A stretch of DNA of 64,000 nucleotides from Myroides oncorhynchi (GCF_020905415.1 NZ_JAJJMP010000001.1:124001-188000); one strand, 5' to 3'; numbered from the stretch's first letter, positions 42,610 through 52,783 are shown. A program made the numbers and translations. The notes: generated from the letters alone by a model not told the origin.

Positions 42610-43175
42610 TATTGTTCTGATTTATCATTCTGACCTAAATCGTATTCTTTTAAACTTCTAAAGGTTTAGTAAAAACTTTTACAACACTCTATCCTTCCTA
42701 AAGCCAATTAAACCAAAACTCATAAAGAGAATAGTCTATCTCAACTAATTAATCTTGCAAAGCTCTAACGGCCTTAACAGGGTCAAACTTTTAAAAACAT
42801 CTAGTAGATGTTTTTAGCTAAGAAGCCAGGGGTTGCATAGACAAGAGTATCAATAGATGCCAATTCTGCAAAACAAAATTCTGTTTGAGTACCAGCGAGT
42901 TAATTTTGTTTCAGAATTTGTATCGTAATTGACCACTTTGGAGTTACAGCCTTGACCTTTTTTGTTACTTTTTTGGGTCAAGCCAAAAAAGTAAAAGAAT
43001 AACCGCGTAGCGAAAAAGCTTTTACAACATTCTATTCTTCCTAAAACCAATTAAACTAAAACTCTCAAAGTGAATAGTCAACCTCAACCAATTAACCTTG
43101 CGAAGCTTTAATAACTCTTTAAGTCAGTAATGTTTTATAAAGTGCAGGTACACTCTCACATACCTACACTCTCAC
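42610..43175. other. Intergenic gap inside the efflux cluster, with repeats
   Basis: No gene seen. It contains a direct repeat of about 100 bp (42677-42775 and 43018-43116) and between the copies a hairpin ACTTTTTTGG/CCAAAAAAGT (42967-42976 and 42983-42992) of a kind common in flavobacterial intergenic regions. The RND gene ends at the right edge. Confidence 0.6.
42677..43116. repeat. About 100-bp direct repeat in the efflux intergenic region
   Basis: Copy 1 (42677-42775) starts CTTTTACAACACTCTATCCT; copy 2 (43018-43116) starts CTTTTACAACATTCTATTCT. Both continue with CCAATTAAA, then GAATAGTC and CTTGC(A/G)AAGCT. They differ at about one base in six. They sit on either side of the CCAAAAAAGT hairpin. 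Confidence 0.65.
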
Positions 43176-46100
43176 TTACTCTATTTCCTCTTCTATGACA
43201 GGTGCTCCACTGATCTTCTCTTGTAAAGCTTGGAAAACGATAAATAAAGATGGAATAACTAATACCCCGATTATTGTACCGATTAACATTCCTCCTACTG
43301 CTGCAGTACCAATTGATTTATTACTCAATGCACCCGCTCCGCTCGCCATCATCAAAGGCAATAAACCAAAAATGAATGCAAAGGATGTCATCAAGATTGG
43401 TCTTAGACGGATACGTGCTCCCTCTATCGCCGCACCAGCTATAGACTGTCCTGACTCTCGTCGCTGTAAAGCAAACTCTACAATCAGAATAGCGTTCTTG
43501 GCTAATAACCCAATCAACATAATCAAGCTAATCTGTAAGAAGATATTGTTTTCTATCCCGAAGATCTTAGCGAAGATGAATGCTCCTGCTAATCCTATCG
43601 GCAAGGAGAACAATACAGCCAATGGCAAGATGTAACTCTTAAACTGCGCACTTAATAAGAAGTACACAAATAAGATAGATAAGATGAAGATAATCACTGT
43701 CTGATTACCACTACCACTCTCTTCTCTTGACAATCCTGAATACTCAAACCCATATTCCTTTGGCAAGGTCTGAGCAGCTACTTCTTCTATCGCACGGATA
43801 GCATCACCCGAACTATAGCCTGCATTAGGACTTCCATTAACGAAGGCTGAATTAAACAAGTTAAAACGTGTCAAGAACTCAGGACTATATACTTTCTTCA
43901 AATCAATGAACGCTGTAATAGGAGACATTACGCCTTTGTCATTCTTCACATACAGTCTATCAATTGCTTCTTTATTCTCTCTAAAGTCAGGAGCAGCCTG
44001 TATAACTACTTTATATTGTTTACCAAATCGGTTAAAGTTAGTTGCATAAATACCTCCTAAGTACCCCTGTAGCGTAGTTAATACCTCCGTTACACTCACA
44101 CCCGCTTCTTTAGCTTTCGCTACGTTTACGGATACTTCATACTGTGGGAAGTTGGTATTAAACGAAGAAGTCGCATACATAATCTCAGGACGTTGGTTTA
44201 ACGCTCCTAAGAATCCACCGATAGCTTCTTCAAACTTCTTATAATCCCCACCTGTCTTGTCTTGTAGTTGCACTTCAAAACCTGAGCTATTACCAAAACC
44301 TTGTAAGGTAGGTGCAGCAAAGAATACGATATTTGCATCTTTAATATGTGCAGTCTTGGCGAATAATTGTTCTACTACTTTATGGATATTTTGCTCTGGA
44401 TTAGGGCGTTCTTTCCAATGTTTCAATTTAATAAACTCCACTGCATACGAACTACCATTACCACTGAAGAAATCCATCCCCGCTAATCGAGAGGTAAACT
44501 TAACTTCTGGTATACTCATCGCTATACTATCTATCTGGTTAGAGATACGCTCTGTCTCTTCTAATGAAGTAGAGGGAGCAAGAATAATATTACCATAGAT
44601 AGAAGCACTATCCTCATTAGGTACAAATCCCGTTGGCGTAGTTTTTGTCAAGAAAACAAACACAGCTCCAAAAACAACAATACTCCCTAATGACAACCAT
44701 TTGTTCTTATTTAAGAAGCCTAATACCCCTACATAGCGGTTAGTCATCTTGTCAAAAGAACTATTAAAGGCAGTCTTAAATCTGTTAACAAAACCTCTTT
44801 TCTCATGGTGTACACCTGATTCAGGCTTAAGCATTATCGCACATAAGGCAGGACTCAAAGTCAAGGCATTAATAGCCGAAATCAAAATAGCTACTGCTAA
44901 CGTAATACCAAACTCTTTATAGAATACTCCTACTGATCCGTTGATAAACGTCACAGGTACGAATACTGCCGACATCACTAAGGTAATAGAGATAATCGCT
45001 GTACTCAACTCACTCATCGCACTAATAGTCGCCTTCTTAGCGCTCTCTGCTCCTTCATAAAGCTTAGCGTGTACTGCCTCTACTACGATAATAGCATCAT
45101 CCACTACAATACCAATAGATAGTACCAAAGCAAACAATGTCAACAAGTTAATAGAGAATCCAAACAAGTTTAAGAAAAAGAACGTACCTATAATCGCTAC
45201 TGGCACTGCAATAGCGGGTATCAATGTAGAACGCCAATCTTGTAAGAATACTAATACAACTATAAACACTAATATAAACGCTTCTATCAACGTCATAATC
45301 AACTTATCAATAGACGCTAATAAAAAGTCATTTGAGTTAGCATATACTTCAAACTTCGCCCCTGCAGGCAAGTCTTTCTCTGCTTCTGCTAAAAGCGCTT
45401 CACACTGTTTAATAATCTCGTGAGCATTAGACCCTGCTACTTGGTTAACAGCAATATAAGTACCGTGCTGTTTAAACGTAGTCATTGACATCGCATATGA
45501 GTAAGCACCTAAGTCTATCTCTGCCACATCACTAAGGCGAAGTATCTTACCTGTACCATTAGATCGGATGATAATATCACCAAATTCTTCAGGTGTCTCA
45601 AGGCGACCTGTATATTTAAGAGCATATTGAAAACTCTGTTTGCTGTTCTCACCCACCTTACCTGGTGCTGCTTCTACGTTTTGCTCTTGTAAGGCACGTA
45701 CTACATCACTTGGTGTTAGCCCATAAGATGCCATCGCATTAGGTTTTAACCAAATACGCATACTGTACTCACGGCCTCCATAGATAGCCGCATCTCCTAC
45801 TCCGTTAATACGCTTAATCTTAGGCAATAGATTAATACGAGCGTAGTTCTCTAAGAACGCCTGATCATATCTACTATCTGAACTATACATTAAGAAACTG
45901 AATATCTCACTACTCAATCGCTTAGTCGTAGTCACCCCTTGCTTAATCACCTCCTCTGGCAGTTGACTCATCGCCTGACTCACACGATTCTGCACATTCA
46001 CAGCTGCCATATCAGCATCTGCCCCTTGTGTAAACGTAACAGTGATTACAGCCGACCCATCATTACTCGCCTTAGAGTTCATATAAGCCATATTCTCTAC

Positions 46101-46313
46101 CCCATTAATCTGTTCTTCTAATGGGATAATCACACTCTTCATTACTGCCTCAGCATTTGCCCCTTGATAATTAGCAGTCACCTGTACTGTCGGTGGCGCT
46201 ATCTCAGGATACTGTGTAATCGGCAATGAATATAATCCTAATAACCCAAGTATCACGATGATAATAGATATCACAGTAGATAACACAGGGTTCTCTATAA
46301 ATCTTCTTAGCAT
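43176..46313 (-). CDS. RND-family multidrug efflux transporter, HAE1 type
   Basis: A 1045-residue inner-membrane pump of the AcrB type, with 12 membrane helices and two large periplasmic loops. The start MLRRFIENPVLSTVISIIIV and the segment PITQYPEIAPPTV are typical, and GIVVDDAIIVVE (helix 4) carries the two aspartates of proton translocation. It expels drugs, detergents or dyes together with the adaptor (46326-47447) and outer-membrane channel (41218-42609). The adaptor gene lies 12 bp upstream in the same transcript. Confidence 0.93.
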   Translation of the reverse strand: MLRRFIENPVLSTVISIIIVILGLLGLYSLPITQYPEIAPPTVQVTANYQGANAEAVMKSVIIPLEEQINGVENMAYMNSKASNDGSAVITVTFTQGADADMAAVNVQNRVSQAMSQLPEEVIKQGVTTTKRLSSEIFSFLMYSSDSRYDQAFLENYARINLLPKIKRINGVGDAAIYGGREYSMRIWLKPNAMASYGLTPSDVVRALQEQNVEAAPGKVGENSKQSFQYALKYTGRLETPEEFGDIIIRSNGTGKILRLSDVAEIDLGAYSYAMSMTTFKQHGTYIAVNQVAGSNAHEIIKQCEALLAEAEKDLPAGAKFEVYANSNDFLLASIDKLIMTLIEAFILVFIVVLVFLQDWRSTLIPAIAVPVAIIGTFFFLNLFGFSINLLTLFALVLSIGIVVDDAIIVVEAVHAKLYEGAESAKKATISAMSELSTAIISITLVMSAVFVPVTFINGSVGVFYKEFGITLAVAILISAINALTLSPALCAIMLKPESGVHHEKRGFVNRFKTAFNSSFDKMTNRYVGVLGFLNKNKWLSLGSIVVFGAVFVFLTKTTPTGFVPNEDSASIYGNIILAPSTSLEETERISNQIDSIAMSIPEVKFTSRLAGMDFFSGNGSSYAVEFIKLKHWKERPNPEQNIHKVVEQLFAKTAHIKDANIVFFAAPTLQGFGNSSGFEVQLQDKTGGDYKKFEEAIGGFLGALNQRPEIMYATSSFNTNFPQYEVSVNVAKAKEAGVSVTEVLTTLQGYLGGIYATNFNRFGKQYKVVIQAAPDFRENKEAIDRLYVKNDKGVMSPITAFIDLKKVYSPEFLTRFNLFNSAFVNGSPNAGYSSGDAIRAIEEVAAQTLPKEYGFEYSGLSREESGSGNQTVIIFILSILFVYFLLSAQFKSYILPLAVLFSLPIGLAGAFIFAKIFGIENNIFLQISLIMLIGLLAKNAILIVEFALQRRESGQSIAGAAIEGARIRLRPILMTSFAFIFGLLPLMMASGAGALSNKSIGTAAVGGMLIGTIIGVLVIPSLFIVFQALQEKISGAPVIEEEIE

Positions 46314-46325
46314 ATCTCTTCTCCC

Positions 46326-47447
46326 TTACATTTTAATCTTAGTTCCTTCTCTCAGTCCTCCTATATCAGCACTTACGATCTTATCTCCAGACTTAAGCCC
46401 TTTAGTGACTACGAAATATTGCCTATTTGGAACTTTCTCTAACACACTGATCTCAGTGCTCTTCACTACATCTGTAGCATCTACCACGTATACAAAGCGT
46501 TTGCCCTGTACTTCGAATGTTGCTTTCTGAGGAACGAGGATAGCACTTGCTACTTCTTCATACACACGAATAGTAGCACTGTTCCCACTGCGCAGTAGTC
46601 CTTGTGGATTAGTGAATATCGCTCTAAAGTTCACACTACCCGTCTGCGGATCTACTTGTCCACTCACGGTGTTAATCTTTCCTTTTTGATTGTACTCACT
46701 GCCATTTGCTAAGATTAATGTTACCTCCTGAAGGCTTGCTATTCGTTGTTGCATTGTTTGCTCTGCATTCTTTTGCATAAAGTCAATAAACTCTTTCTCG
46801 TTCATCGAGAAATATGCATTGATGCTACTGATTTCGGATACCGTAGTTAATGCTTCCGCAGAAGCACTACTTACTAAAGCCCCAACTTTATAAGGAATGA
46901 GCCCTATCACACCATCAAAAGGAGCTACTACTTGTGTGTATCCCACATTAGCCTGTGCGTTATTTAAGTTTGCTTTGCTTTGTGCTAACTGAGCCTCCTT
47001 ACTTCTAAGTGCATATTCTGCCGACTCTAATTCATAATTACTGATAATTCCCTCTTTCACTAACGGCTTCGCTTTCGCTACCTGCATACGTGCATTGTTT
47101 AATTCTGCTTCTGCATTCTTAATAGACGCTACCGCAACCATACTCTCTTCGTGATATTGAGGAGCGTATATTTTGAATAAGGGTTGCCCTTTCTTCACTG
47201 TTTGCCCCTCGTCTACATAGATTGCTTCTACGAACCCGTCAATCTTCGGACGCATCTCTACGTCTTTGATTCCTTGTAGTACTACTGGGTAATCTGTAAA
47301 TAAATTGGCTTTTTCTGTTTTCACAGACAGGACAGGATACTGCTCAGCAGATCCCTCAGCTCCCCATTCTCCCTCTTGTTTTTTATCTTGACACGCCCAT
47401 AATAAGGCTATTGCAGTAAGACCTAAAAAAGTAGATGTTTTTTTCAT
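46326..47447 (-). CDS. Periplasmic adaptor (membrane fusion protein) of the RND pump
   Basis: A 373-residue AcrA-type lipoprotein (MKKTSTFLGLTAIALLWAC, Cys19). The biotinyl-lipoyl-like domain starts at PKIDGFVEAIYVDEGQTVKK. An alpha-helical hairpin (about 105-165), a beta-barrel and a membrane-proximal domain follow. It links the RND pump with the outer-membrane channel. It is the first gene of the adaptor-RND-channel set. An AraC-family regulator lies about 460 bp upstream on the same strand. Confidence 0.92.
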   Translation of the reverse strand: MKKTSTFLGLTAIALLWACQDKKQEGEWGAEGSAEQYPVLSVKTEKANLFTDYPVVLQGIKDVEMRPKIDGFVEAIYVDEGQTVKKGQPLFKIYAPQYHEESMVAVASIKNAEAELNNARMQVAKAKPLVKEGIISNYELESAEYALRSKEAQLAQSKANLNNAQANVGYTQVVAPFDGVIGLIPYKVGALVSSASAEALTTVSEISSINAYFSMNEKEFIDFMQKNAEQTMQQRIASLQEVTLILANGSEYNQKGKINTVSGQVDPQTGSVNFRAIFTNPQGLLRSGNSATIRVYEEVASAILVPQKATFEVQGKRFVYVVDATDVVKSTEISVLEKVPNRQYFVVTKGLKSGDKIVSADIGGLREGTKIKM

Positions 47448-47906
47448 CTCTAATTATTTATTAAATATTGAACTATTGCGTTACTAGTGATAATACCTTT
47501 TTTTAACGTAGCAAAAGTATTCGCTAAAGGTTCGAAGTGAAAGGGCTAAAAAGTAGCAATTTTAGTCAAAAGGTAAGATTATAGAAATCAAGATGGCTCT
47601 TACTTAAGTACTAATAGCGTGATAATCTCGCTCTAAATCATATCGTTTAGGTATATATACGCTACTTACGTATAGGTATTTCACCAATAACATTCTATTG
47701 CAAAAGTCCTCTTATCAAGAAGAACAGACAAGCCCAATAACTCGGTATAGATGTTCAATATGTCGGTTTCACAAACTTTAACTATAATCATTCTAAATAC
47801 TTAAGATTTAGCCAATAAGTAAGTTATAATCATTTAAATACATAGTTCATTATTGCCTTCTTAGAACAAAAAAACATAACATTAGAAGAACCTTATAGCG
47901 TGTTAT
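47448..47906. other. Promoter region of the efflux operon
   Basis: 459 bp without a gene, between the AraC-type gene stop (47907) and the adaptor start. It contains no convincing terminator for the AraC gene. Several imperfect inverted repeats near 47640-47760 could be regulator sites, but I cannot define them. Confidence 0.45.
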
Positions 47907-48770
47907 CTATAAGGTATGGCGATAAGCAGTTGGATTGATTCCACTATATTTTTTAAAGTATTTACCAAAGGTACTTTGGTCACTGAAGTGAAGTATCTCT
48001 GTGATGGCACCAATAGATAAGTTCTTATCTTGAAGCAATATCTTTGCCTCTAAGATAACTTGGTTCTGTATCCATTCACTTGCTGTTAGTCCTGTCTCAG
48101 AAGAAATGACCTGACTTAGATATTTAGGATGTATATTTAGATAATCAGCATAATACTGTACACTTCGCTGTTCTTTACACTGTTTGCCAACAGCTTCTCT
48201 AAAACGAAGAGCAAGGTTGTGAAGATGCTTAGTAGCATTGCCATATTTCTCATAGAGGTAAGCCACCTCATTGACCATACTATACACTACACCACGTATT
48301 ACCTCAGCGTGAAATGGACTCGTTGAATTATAATTGAGATCAACCACCTTAAACATCGTCTCAAAACGATCAAACTCTAAAGGGTTTAACTGAGTCACAC
48401 ATCCCCCTAAACTTGATAAATCAGAGAATGAAGTCAACACATTACTCTCCACTAATTTGTCTTGCAAAAAATCTTCTGAGAAGAGTATAGTCTTCATCTC
48501 ATAGTTCGTACCAGCCTTATCCCAGCGTTTAATCGAAATAGTATCTGCAAAAATAATAGCAGGTCCCATAATCGTGTATTCCGTCAGATCAATATAGAAG
48601 GTAATTTCCCCTGACTCTAATAGTCCTATTCCATAATAATTAGAGCGATAAGGCTCAGCAGGATAGTAGTTCGTATTAATAAATGGCATATAGATATAGC
48701 GATCCCTTGTCTCGAATTCTTCAAAACTATCTTTTAATCGATCTAATGTTTCCCATTTTATATTCTTCAT
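47907..48770 (-). CDS. AraC-family transcriptional regulator near the efflux operon
   Basis: A 287-residue regulator; I chose the ATG at 48770 (MKNIKWETLDRL), giving a normal family length. The frame is open for 41 more codons upstream. The N-terminal region is a cupin-like sensor, and the C-terminal 100 residues carry the AraC double helix-turn-helix (VQYYADYLNIHPKYLSQVIS and SIGAITEILHFSDQSTFGKYF). It is encoded just upstream of the efflux operon on the same strand, so it is the likely local regulator of the pump. Confidence 0.85.
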   Translation of the reverse strand: MKNIKWETLDRLKDSFEEFETRDRYIYMPFINTNYYPAEPYRSNYYGIGLLESGEITFYIDLTEYTIMGPAIIFADTISIKRWDKAGTNYEMKTILFSEDFLQDKLVESNVLTSFSDLSSLGGCVTQLNPLEFDRFETMFKVVDLNYNSTSPFHAEVIRGVVYSMVNEVAYLYEKYGNATKHLHNLALRFREAVGKQCKEQRSVQYYADYLNIHPKYLSQVISSETGLTASEWIQNQVILEAKILLQDKNLSIGAITEILHFSDQSTFGKYFKKYSGINPTAYRHTL

Positions 48771-49205
48771 ACCTACTAAACTACAAGGCAAATATAAAAC
48801 CCAATCTCTTAGTATTTTATTTGTATTTTTTCTTTTTACTACTGCAAAAGATAAATCTGATAAAGACTCTATTATTTGCTTTATCCTCCTCAACCGAACG
48901 CTAAAGGTTGTTATTATTACAACTTAAACCACATTTAATGGTATTAATTTTTATTCACTTTTTTTATTTTCTTGCTCATTTTTAAGCTAATAATTACTTT
49001 TTAACCTTTTAAGATACTCACTTTTTTTGCTCTACCTCTTCCACAGGTGATATGAGATACCCGTTTTTTAATTTTTTGTACATTTTTTTTAACCGACAAA
49101 ACACTTAAAAAACTAATAAACAACCACTTAAACTAAAAACATTTAATCATCTAATTTCCTCAAACACCCTTTAAGCCTAGTAAATACAAGCCTTATGTTA
49201 GGATT

Positions 49206-49232
49206 CTAGGACATTTCTAGGACAATACTAGG
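49206..49232. promoter_or_regulatory. Three CTAGG repeats in 11-bp phase
   Basis: CTAGGACATTT, CTAGGACAATA and CTAGGG start at 49206, 49217 and 49228. Exact one-turn spacing suggests an operator bound on one face of the helix. The regulator is unknown; the AraC-family gene nearby is one candidate. Confidence 0.45.
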
Positions 49233-49504
49233 GATGAGATTTTTTTACCCGTGTATACTCTTATCATTCATCTTTAATTTTCCTTTAACGACACAATTTT
49301 ATTATATCTTGTTAGAAATAAGATTTCTGTTAATGAACAAAAAGTTTTGCGAATTTCTTCTTTTTCCAAACTACTGACATATTAAGAATCTAAAATAGGT
49401 TGGTTCCTTACACAGTGACTTTGTTAAAAACACAAAGGCAACTAATTTTATATTTTTAACTTAAACAGGTATTTATAGAATTATTAGTCAAAAAAAATTA
49501 TCGC

Positions 49505-49512
49505 TATATTTG
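49505..49512 (+). promoter_or_regulatory. Probable -7 promoter box upstream of the dehydrogenase gene
   Basis: TATATTTG fits TANNTTTG and lies 35 bp before the start codon at 49548. No clear TTG lies at the usual upstream distance. Confidence 0.45.
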
Positions 49513-49547
49513 CTTTATCGTTAACCTCAACACAAAAATTAAGAGAT

Positions 49548-50387
49548 ATGAAAACATTAGGATGGATAGGACTAGGGAATATGGGAGCTCCGATGGCTAC
49601 TAATCTTTTAAAAGCTGGATACAAGGTTAACTTTTACAGAAGAGATATAACTAAATCTTCTCCATTAATTGCTTTAGGAGCAACGCCTTTAGATGATATC
49701 AATAATTTTATCACGCATACAGATATCATATTCTTAACTTTACCTGATGATACTATAGTAGAGGATATGTTTAATCAGATAGTGACTAATGATATCTCAG
49801 GAAAGGTGTTTATCAACAGCAGTACTATCTCTCCAGCCCTTGCGCTAAACTTAAGTAATGCTATCCAACTAAAAGGTGGTCGTTATCTAGATGCGCCAGT
49901 ATCTGGTAGTGTGAAGCCTGCGATAGACGGTACATTACTGTTCTTAGTGGGTGGTGATAAGCAGGTCTATGTGGATGCTATACCATACTTCGAGGTGATG
50001 GGTAAAAGTCACTATTACTTAGGAGAAGCAGGTAATGGTAGCAAAGCTAAACTAGCAATTAACTACTATATGGCAGTGGTGGTACAGGGACTAGCAGAGA
50101 CAGTATTATTCGCTGAGCAAAATGGTGTAAGTAGAGAACTAATGACTGCGATAGTAAATGATAGTGCTTGTGGTTCTGGAATGAGTAAGATAAAGACTCC
50201 TGCTGTGATCAGTGACGAATATCCTGCTGCATTTCCACTAAAGTTTATGCTAAAAGATATACGACTAGCACAAGATGCTGGATGGAATACAGCATTAACA
50301 CAAGCGACAGAACAGGCATATGCTAACGCTAGTGACCAAGGATTAGCAGAACAAGACTTAATGGCTGTAATCAAAGCTATTCAATAA
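49548..50387 (+). CDS. 3-hydroxyisobutyrate dehydrogenase-like NAD(P)-dependent oxidoreductase
   Basis: A 279-residue beta-hydroxyacid dehydrogenase. GWIGLGNMGAPMATNLLKAG (5-24) is the NAD(P)-binding loop; APVSGSVKPAIDGTL (116-130) is the substrate-binding motif; and GSKAKLAINYY contains the catalytic lysine (K167 or K169) and asparagine. The substrate may be 3-hydroxyisobutyrate, tartronate semialdehyde or a succinic semialdehyde-type aldehyde; glyoxylate reductase-like activity is common. dapD follows 31 bp downstream on the same strand and may be co-transcribed. Confidence 0.83.
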   Translation: MKTLGWIGLGNMGAPMATNLLKAGYKVNFYRRDITKSSPLIALGATPLDDINNFITHTDIIFLTLPDDTIVEDMFNQIVTNDISGKVFINSSTISPALALNLSNAIQLKGGRYLDAPVSGSVKPAIDGTLLFLVGGDKQVYVDAIPYFEVMGKSHYYLGEAGNGSKAKLAINYYMAVVVQGLAETVLFAEQNGVSRELMTAIVNDSACGSGMSKIKTPAVISDEYPAAFPLKFMLKDIRLAQDAGWNTALTQATEQAYANASDQGLAEQDLMAVIKAIQ

Positions 50388-50418
50388 TTATATATTAATA
50401 AACCTCAATCTAATACAG

Positions 50419-51234
50419 ATGACGCACTTACAAGAAGTAATCGAAAAAGCGTGGGACGACCGCTCACTTTTACAAGATCAAAATACTCAAAATACTATTC
50501 GTGAAGTTATAGAGCTTATTGACAGTGGTAAATTGCGTGTAGCTGAGCCAAAAGGTACTGAATGGCAAATCAATGAATGGGTTAAAAAAGCAGTAGTACT
50601 ATACTTCCCTATCCAAAAGATGGAAACCCTAGAAGCAGGTATCTTCGAATACCACGATAAAATGCCGCTAAAGAGAAACTATGCTGAGAAAGGTATTAGA
50701 GTAGTACCAAATGCTGTGGCTCGTCATGGAGCGTATATCTCTGCTGGTGTTATCTTAATGCCATCTTATGTAAATATCGGTGCTTATGTAGATAAGGGAA
50801 CCATGGTAGATACATGGGCTACTGTAGGATCTTGTGCACAGATCGGTAAGAACGTTCACTTATCAGGTGGTGTAGGTATCGGTGGTGTATTAGAACCATT
50901 ACAAGCAGCACCAGTAATCATTGAAGACAATGCATTCATTGGATCACGTTGTATCGTAGTAGAAGGTGTTCGCGTAGGTAAAGAGGCTGTATTAGGTGCT
51001 AATGTAGTACTTACAGCATCTACTAAAATTATAGATGTAACAGGAGATACTCCTGTAGAGATAAAAGGATATGTACCTGAGCGCTCTGTAGTAATCCCTG
51101 GTTCATATACAAAACAATTCCCTGCTGGTGAATTCCAAGTACCATGTGCGTTAATCATCGGTCAGAGAAAACCATCTACAGATCTTAAGACATCTTTAAA
51201 CGATGCTTTAAGAGAATATAATGTAGCAGTGTAA
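50419..51234 (+). CDS. dapD: Tetrahydrodipicolinate N-succinyltransferase
   Basis: A 271-residue trimeric acyltransferase with a left-handed beta helix (hexapeptide repeats, about 100-205). It transfers succinyl from succinyl-CoA to tetrahydrodipicolinate in lysine and diaminopimelate synthesis. RVVPNAVARHGAYI, the GTMVDTWATVGSCAQIG segment and the repeats that follow are typical of DapD. Length is standard. A terminator lies after it, so it closes this transcription unit. Confidence 0.93.
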   Translation: MTHLQEVIEKAWDDRSLLQDQNTQNTIREVIELIDSGKLRVAEPKGTEWQINEWVKKAVVLYFPIQKMETLEAGIFEYHDKMPLKRNYAEKGIRVVPNAVARHGAYISAGVILMPSYVNIGAYVDKGTMVDTWATVGSCAQIGKNVHLSGGVGIGGVLEPLQAAPVIIEDNAFIGSRCIVVEGVRVGKEAVLGANVVLTASTKIIDVTGDTPVEIKGYVPERSVVIPGSYTKQFPAGEFQVPCALIIGQRKPSTDLKTSLNDALREYNVAV

Positions 51235-51591
51235 TCATTATAATATAAACATAAAAACAGAACAGTTACATAACTGCTCTGTTTTTTTTATAACATTCAG
51301 CTATTTATATTCTACCTTATATATGTAAGTTAACTATATAACAAAATCAAAGAATATAATTTTAAATCCTATTGAAATTATAAAACAACTTTATCCTTAT
51401 AATTAATACAAATAACCTTAAAAAACTAAAATACAATACATTAAAATCTTAAATATTATGAAGTGATATTAAATAAATGTCAAATCTAATTTAGTTTGAT
51501 TTAATATATTTATTTTTATACACACATTATAAAATTCCCCTTACAAACAAAACAGCTCATATCATAAGAGCACATATTTAAGTATAATACA
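51235..51591. other. Intergenic region after dapD
   Basis: 357 bp without a gene, with a terminator hairpin near 51253-51288 (AAAAACAGAACAGTTA against TAACTGCTCTGTTTTT, one mismatch). The rest is AT-rich DNA with no clear signal. Confidence 0.55.
51253..51288 (+). terminator. Terminator after dapD
   Basis: A near-perfect 16-bp stem (one mismatch) followed by a T run, 18 bp beyond the dapD stop codon. Confidence 0.85.
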
Positions 51592-52356
51592 ATGGCAATT
51601 AGTGGACTCGTAATAACATTTAATGAAGAAAAAAATATTGGTAAATGTATTGACTCTTTATTTCAATATTGTGAAGAAGTAATCATAATAGACTCTAATA
51701 GTAAAGATAAGACTGTCGAAATAGCTGAAAGCAAAGGAGCTAAAGTCTACTCACAAGCATACTTAGGTGATGGCCCTCAACGCACTTATGGATTGCAATA
51801 CTGTAAAAATGACTGGATAATGAATTTAGATGCAGATGAGTTTTTAGATCAAGATGCGTTACATTTTATTTCTAAACAAGAGTATGAAAAAAGTGAATTT
51901 GACGCTTTCAAGTTTAGAGTAAAAAATTTCTTAGGAGAGACTCTAATCAATTTTTCTGGTTGGTATCCTGACTCGAAGGTTCGTTTTTTCAATAAAAGAA
52001 CAGCCTATCCTTCAGACCATATGGCACATCAGTACATTATCTCTACTAATGAACGATCAATAAATGTTCATATACTACATTATGGATGGAGTTCATATAA
52101 ACAAGTAATCGATAAAAAGAATCAATATTCTACTTGGGCAGCTCAACAACTATTTGATGAAGGAAGAAAAGTTTCTGCTTTTAAACCAGTTCTAAATGGT
52201 ACTGTCTCTTTTATTCGTTGTTACTTTTTCAAAAAGGGTTTTCTAAATGGAGTAGATGGCTTTGCTTTTGCTTTAATACAATCTTTCTTCTCTTTTATGA
52301 AATATGCCAAGCTAATAAGACTACATCAAATCAATAAGAAGCCTATAAAACAATAA
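51592..52356 (+). CDS. Family 2 glycosyltransferase, WaaE/KdtX-like
   Basis: A 254-residue GT2 enzyme. LVITFNEEKNIGKCIDSLF (6-24) begins the Rossmann-like GT-A fold; IIDSNSKDKTVE (43-54) and MNLDADEFL (81-89) give the nucleotide and metal sites (D-x-D form). Its relatives add a sugar to the lipopolysaccharide core. The N-terminal half of the 522-residue protein at 54689 is a clear relative. It lies at the edge of the glycan cluster. Confidence 0.85.
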   Translation: MAISGLVITFNEEKNIGKCIDSLFQYCEEVIIIDSNSKDKTVEIAESKGAKVYSQAYLGDGPQRTYGLQYCKNDWIMNLDADEFLDQDALHFISKQEYEKSEFDAFKFRVKNFLGETLINFSGWYPDSKVRFFNKRTAYPSDHMAHQYIISTNERSINVHILHYGWSSYKQVIDKKNQYSTWAAQQLFDEGRKVSAFKPVLNGTVSFIRCYFFKKGFLNGVDGFAFALIQSFFSFMKYAKLIRLHQINKKPIKQ

Positions 52357-52783
52357 TTACTCATTTTATTTTTATCAGCTTATACATACTAAACACACTA
52401 CCTCTTGCGTTAAAAAACTAAATTGTTTAACGCAAGAGGCATTGTACTAAATATATGATATCAATATATTCGTTTTTCACCAAATTAAACATATTAACTA
52501 CAAGGTATTACACAATAGAATCATAAAAAATTAGAAATAATTAGCACAATACTATCTTATTTCCATACCTTTAACATGTGTTTACGATTCTTAAATTAGA
52601 GAATATAAAACAATATAGTCTGATATTAAATTAAGTGATAAAGAAATACCACAAATGATTTAGAATTCTAAGAGCTATACAGCTTATATAGTGTTCTTTT
52701 GGTAGAATAAACAGATGAAAATAATAAGGTTTTTATAACAATAAAAACATTATTAAAAAAATAAGGTTGCAAAGAAAAAAGAT
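52357..52783. other. Intergenic region with a perfect palindrome
   Basis: 427 bp without a gene. It contains the long palindrome at 52401-52439 (listed separately). The rest is AT-rich with no clear promoter or ORF. Confidence 0.55.
52401..52439. repeat. Perfect 14-bp hairpin without a T run
   Basis: CCTCTTGCGTTAAA (52401-52414) and its exact complement (52426-52439) around an 11-nt loop, 45 bp after a glycosyltransferase stop. No T run follows, so it is not a standard terminator. It may be a protein-binding palindrome or part of an RNA. Confidence 0.6.

Larger units (their letters stand above)
48771..49547. other. Long intergenic region with helically phased repeats
   Basis: About 780 bp between divergent genes. 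It holds three CTAGG motifs spaced exactly 11 bp apart (49206, 49217 and 49228) and a -7 box TATATTTG (49505-49512) for the next gene. No gene is seen. Confidence 0.6.

Noticed and set aside
42850..43050. A 66-codon minus-strand ORF in the efflux gap
   Set aside because: It runs across the hairpin and repeat sequences and has no coding character.
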